DNA from: Comamonadaceae bacterium
GTDB taxonomy: Bacteria > Pseudomonadota > Gammaproteobacteria > Burkholderiales > Burkholderiaceae_C
Assembly: GCA_947463845.1 (NCBI GenBank)
Contig: CANHUM010000072.1
Coordinates: forward strand, 1-7,939
Length of the DNA stretch: 7,939 nt
Direction of reading: 5' to 3'
Part shown: piece after piece, positions 5,970 to 7,939 of the stretch
Layout of the letters: each line of letters begins with the position of its first letter
How positions within the stretch are numbered: position 1 is the first letter of the stretch
Translations under genes and position numbers: made by a program
Notes under the pieces: model-generated
What the model saw: the letters and a program-made list of their open reading frames with translations, nothing else
What the model was told of the DNA's origin: nothing
Database searches by the model: none

Positions 5970-7715
5970 TCAGGTGTTCAGTCGCGCACGGATATGGCTC
6001 AGGATGTCAGCGGGAGCCACTTTGCTGGACTCGGCATCACGGCGGTGCTGGTATTCAACCAAACCGTCCTTGAGGCCCTTGTCACCGATGGTCACACGGT
6101 GGGGCACGCCAATCAGTTCCCAGTCGGCAAACATGGCGCCTGGACGCTCGCCACGATCGTCCAGGATCACATCCACGCCCTCGGCCAGCAAGGCGGCATA
6201 GATCCGCTCGGCCTCGGCCTTGACCGCTTCGCTGCGGTCCATGCCGATGGGACAGACCACCACAGTGAAAGGTGCAATTGCGTCGGGCCAGATGATGCCG
6301 CGCTCGTCGTGGTTTTGTTCGATGGCGGCGGCAGGCAGGCGGGTGATGCCGATGCCGTAGCAGCCCATCTCTAAATACTGCGGCTTGCCGGTTTCGTCCA
6401 GGAAAGTGGCGTTCATGGCCTTGGAGTATTTGGTGCCCAGGTAGAACACATGGCCCACTTCGATGCCGCGTTCAATGGCCAGCTCGCCCTGGCCGTCGGG
6501 CGACTTGTCGCCCGCCACCACGTTGCGGATGTCGGCCACCACAGCGGGCTCGGGCAGATCACGTCCCCAGTTGACACCGGTCATATGGAAGTCTTCTTCG
6601 TTGGCGCCACAAATCCAGTCGGCCATGACGGCCACATCGCGGTCAGCCACCAGGTGCACGGGCTTCTTCAGGTTCAGGGGGCCGAGGTAACCTGGCTTGC
6701 AGCCAAAGTGGTCTTCGATCTCGGCCAGCGTGGCAAAACGGAAACCGCCTTCCATGCCGGGCAGTTTGCCCACTTTGACTTCGTTCATGTCGTGATCGCC
6801 GCGCAGCAGCAAGAGCCAAACTTGTGATTTGACGATCTCACCCTGCTCGTTCAGGTTGTCGGTGGCCAGCACGAGCGACTTGACGGTGGTGGACAGCGGC
6901 ACATTCAGCAAAACGGCGACGTCTTCACAGGTGCTCTTGCCAGGCGTAGGGGTCTTGGTCAAAGCTTGCGATGCCGCACCGCGAGGCTGGCCAGGGGCCA
7001 GGGCCTCGGCTTTTTCAATGTTGGCGGCATAGCTGCTGTTGGGGCAATACACAATGGCGTCTTCACCCGTGGCTGCAATCACCTGGAACTCTTCGCTCAA
7101 GTCGCCGCCAATGGCGCCACTGTCAGCGGCCACAGCCCGGTAGGTCAGGCCAAAGCGGTCAAAGATCTTACGGTAGGCCCCGGCCATGACTTGGTAGCTG
7201 GCCTTGGCGCTGACCATGTCGCGGTCAAAGCTGTAGGCGTCCTTCATGGTGAATTCGCGCCCGCGCATCAGGCCAAAGCGCGGGCGGCGCTCGTCGCGGA
7301 ACTTGGTCTGGATCTGGTAGAAGTTTTTGGGCAGCTGTTTGTAGCTGCGCACTTCCTGGCGCACCACATCGGTCACCACTTCTTCGCTGGTCGGCTGGAT
7401 CACAAAGTCGCGGCCATGGCGGTCCTGGATGCGCAGCAACTCGGGGCCCATCTTGTCAAAGCGGCCCGTTTCCTGCCACAGCTCAGCAGGCTGGACCACG
7501 GGCATGGTCATCTCAATCGCCCCTGCGCGGTTCATTTCTTCGCGCACGATGGCCTCCACCTTCCGGATCACACGCAAGCCCATGGGCATGTAGTTGTAGA
7601 TGCCGGCACCCAGCTTCTTGATCAGGCCCGCCCGTGTCATCAGCTTGTGGCTGACCACTTCGGCATCGGCTGGAGCTTCTTTGAGGGTAGAAATGAGAAA
7701 TTGGGAGGCTTTCAT
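5970..7715 (-). CDS. proS: Prolyl-tRNA synthetase
   Basis: A 581-residue class II synthetase that charges tRNA(Pro) with proline. It is the bacterial-type enzyme with the editing (INS) insertion between motifs 2 and 3, which clears Ala-tRNA(Pro). Motif 1 region: [14 protein letters not shown] (37-49) to MPVVQP. The TSEE loop is at 109-112. Motif 2: [17 protein letters not shown] (139-155), then KDAYSF (158-163). The editing domain covers roughly 220-400. Motif 3: GIGITRL (454-460) followed by [12 protein letters not shown]. The anticodon-binding domain is at the C-terminus (from about 480). Length fits the family (E. coli 572). The ATG at 7713-7715 gives the conserved MKASQFL start, but no Shine-Dalgarno sequence is visible just upstream. 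It is divergent from rppH with 100 bp between starts. Confidence 0.97.
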   Translation of the reverse strand: MKASQFLISTLKEAPADAEVVSHKLMTRAGLIKKLGAGIYNYMPMGLRVIRKVEAIVREEMNRAGAIEMTMPVVQPAELWQETGRFDKMGPELLRIQDRHGRDFVIQPTSEEVVTDVVRQEVRSYKQLPKNFYQIQTKFRDERRPRFGLMRGREFTMKDAYSFDRDMVSAKASYQVMAGAYRKIFDRFGLTYRAVAADSGAIGGDLSEEFQVIAATGEDAIVYCPNSSYAANIEKAEALAPGQPRGAASQALTKTPTPGKSTCEDVAVLLNVPLSTTVKSLVLATDNLNEQGEIVKSQVWLLLLRGDHDMNEVKVGKLPGMEGGFRFATLAEIEDHFGCKPGYLGPLNLKKPVHLVADRDVAVMADWICGANEEDFHMTGVNWGRDLPEPAVVADIRNVVAGDKSPDGQGELAIERGIEVGHVFYLGTKYSKAMNATFLDETGKPQYLEMGCYGIGITRLPAAAIEQNHDERGIIWPDAIAPFTVVVCPIGMDRSEAVKAEAERIYAALLAEGVDVILDDRGERPGAMFADWELIGVPHRVTIGDKGLKDGLVEYQHRRDAESSKVAPADILSHIRARLNT

Positions 7716-7778
7716 CGCGGCGGACTAACTGAGACAAGGGGATCAGGGAAACATCCAAGAGCCAGCGATCGTACGCCG

Positions 7779-7786
7779 TGCATAAT
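7779..7786 (+). promoter_or_regulatory. Putative rppH promoter, -10 element
   Basis: CATAAT at 7781-7786 with TG directly before it. The surrounding CCGTGC-ATAATG matches the hemA promoter's CCGTGC-CT-ATAATG apart from the two-base insertion. No clear -35 is present. A start near 7793 would give a leader of about 23 bases that is very A/T-rich (7793-7805) before the GAGG site at 7806-7809. The divergent proS promoter must lie in the same 100 bp, but I cannot place it with confidence. Confidence 0.4.
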
Positions 7787-7815
7787 GGACACAATTTAAA
7801 AATTTGAGGCTGATT

Positions 7816-7939
7816 ATGCTTGACCGTGAAGGCTTTAGGCCGAACGTCGGCATCATTCTGCTCAACCAGAAAAACCAGGTTTTCTGGGGCAAGCGCATCC
7901 GCACCCACAGCTGGCAGTTTCCGCAGGGTGGCATTGACC
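7816..7939 (+). CDS. rppH: RNA pyrophosphohydrolase, N-terminal part
   Basis: The first 41 codons of a Nudix hydrolase cut by the window end. The peptide [18 protein letters not shown], then [18 protein letters not shown], is the diagnostic N-terminus of RppH (formerly NudH). This enzyme removes pyrophosphate from the 5' triphosphate of mRNAs and so opens them to RNase E decay. The sequence stops at the first residues of the Nudix box (GG-x-D/E-x-GE), so the catalytic glutamates are not in view. GAGG at 7806-7809, six bases before the ATG, supports the start. The gene is divergent from proS. Confidence 0.93.
   Translation, partial: MLDREGFRPNVGIILLNQKNQVFWGKRIRTHSWQFPQGGID

Noticed and set aside
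5275..6201. 308-codon plus-strand frame opposite the transglycosylase and the end of proS
   Set aside because: It starts inside the terminator area, spans two genes on the other strand and has no recognisable domain.
6966..7799. 277-codon plus-strand frame opposite proS
   Set aside because: Antisense of the synthetase catalytic region. Its His/Gly/Ala-rich composition is typical of a shadow frame.

Overview
The window looks like chromosomal DNA of a betaproteobacterium in the Burkholderiales, most likely a Comamonadaceae relative. The evidence is a GC-rich composition, dense third-position G/C codon use, the order hemA-prfA-prmC-grxD facing a proS-lytic transglycosylase pair with rppH divergent from proS, and a Bug-family solute-binding protein, a family greatly expanded in this group. 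The taxonomic call is inference from gene order and protein character, not from a database search.

Layout. The first 66 bases are the 3' end of a rightward gene, probably a glycerophosphodiester phosphodiesterase. Two leftward genes follow: a Bug/TctC-type periplasmic binding protein and, upstream of it, a 91-residue three-helix membrane protein of unknown function. A control region of about 135 bp (1367-1502) separates this leftward pair from hemA. It carries a perfect 8-bp inverted repeat just before a consensus -10 box. The rightward block is hemA (glutamyl-tRNA reductase), prfA (RF1), prmC (the methyltransferase that modifies RF1) and grxD (CGFS monothiol glutaredoxin), closed by a clear intrinsic terminator at 5252-5274. 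On the other strand and converging on that terminator are proS and, 14 bp downstream of it, a small secreted SLT-type lytic transglycosylase. The first 41 codons of rppH run rightward to the window end, divergent from proS.

How the genes relate. hemA starts tetrapyrrole synthesis from glutamyl-tRNA, and proS also handles a charged tRNA. prfA and prmC form an enzyme-substrate pair with overlapping stop and start codons. grxD belongs to iron-sulfur cluster handling. Most of the window is ordinary core metabolism and translation. I found no mobile element, CRISPR array, tRNA, rRNA, defence system or integrated foreign segment, and no undescribed multi-gene system. The least explained parts are the hemA control region (dyad operator, possible leaderless start) and the small membrane protein sharing it.
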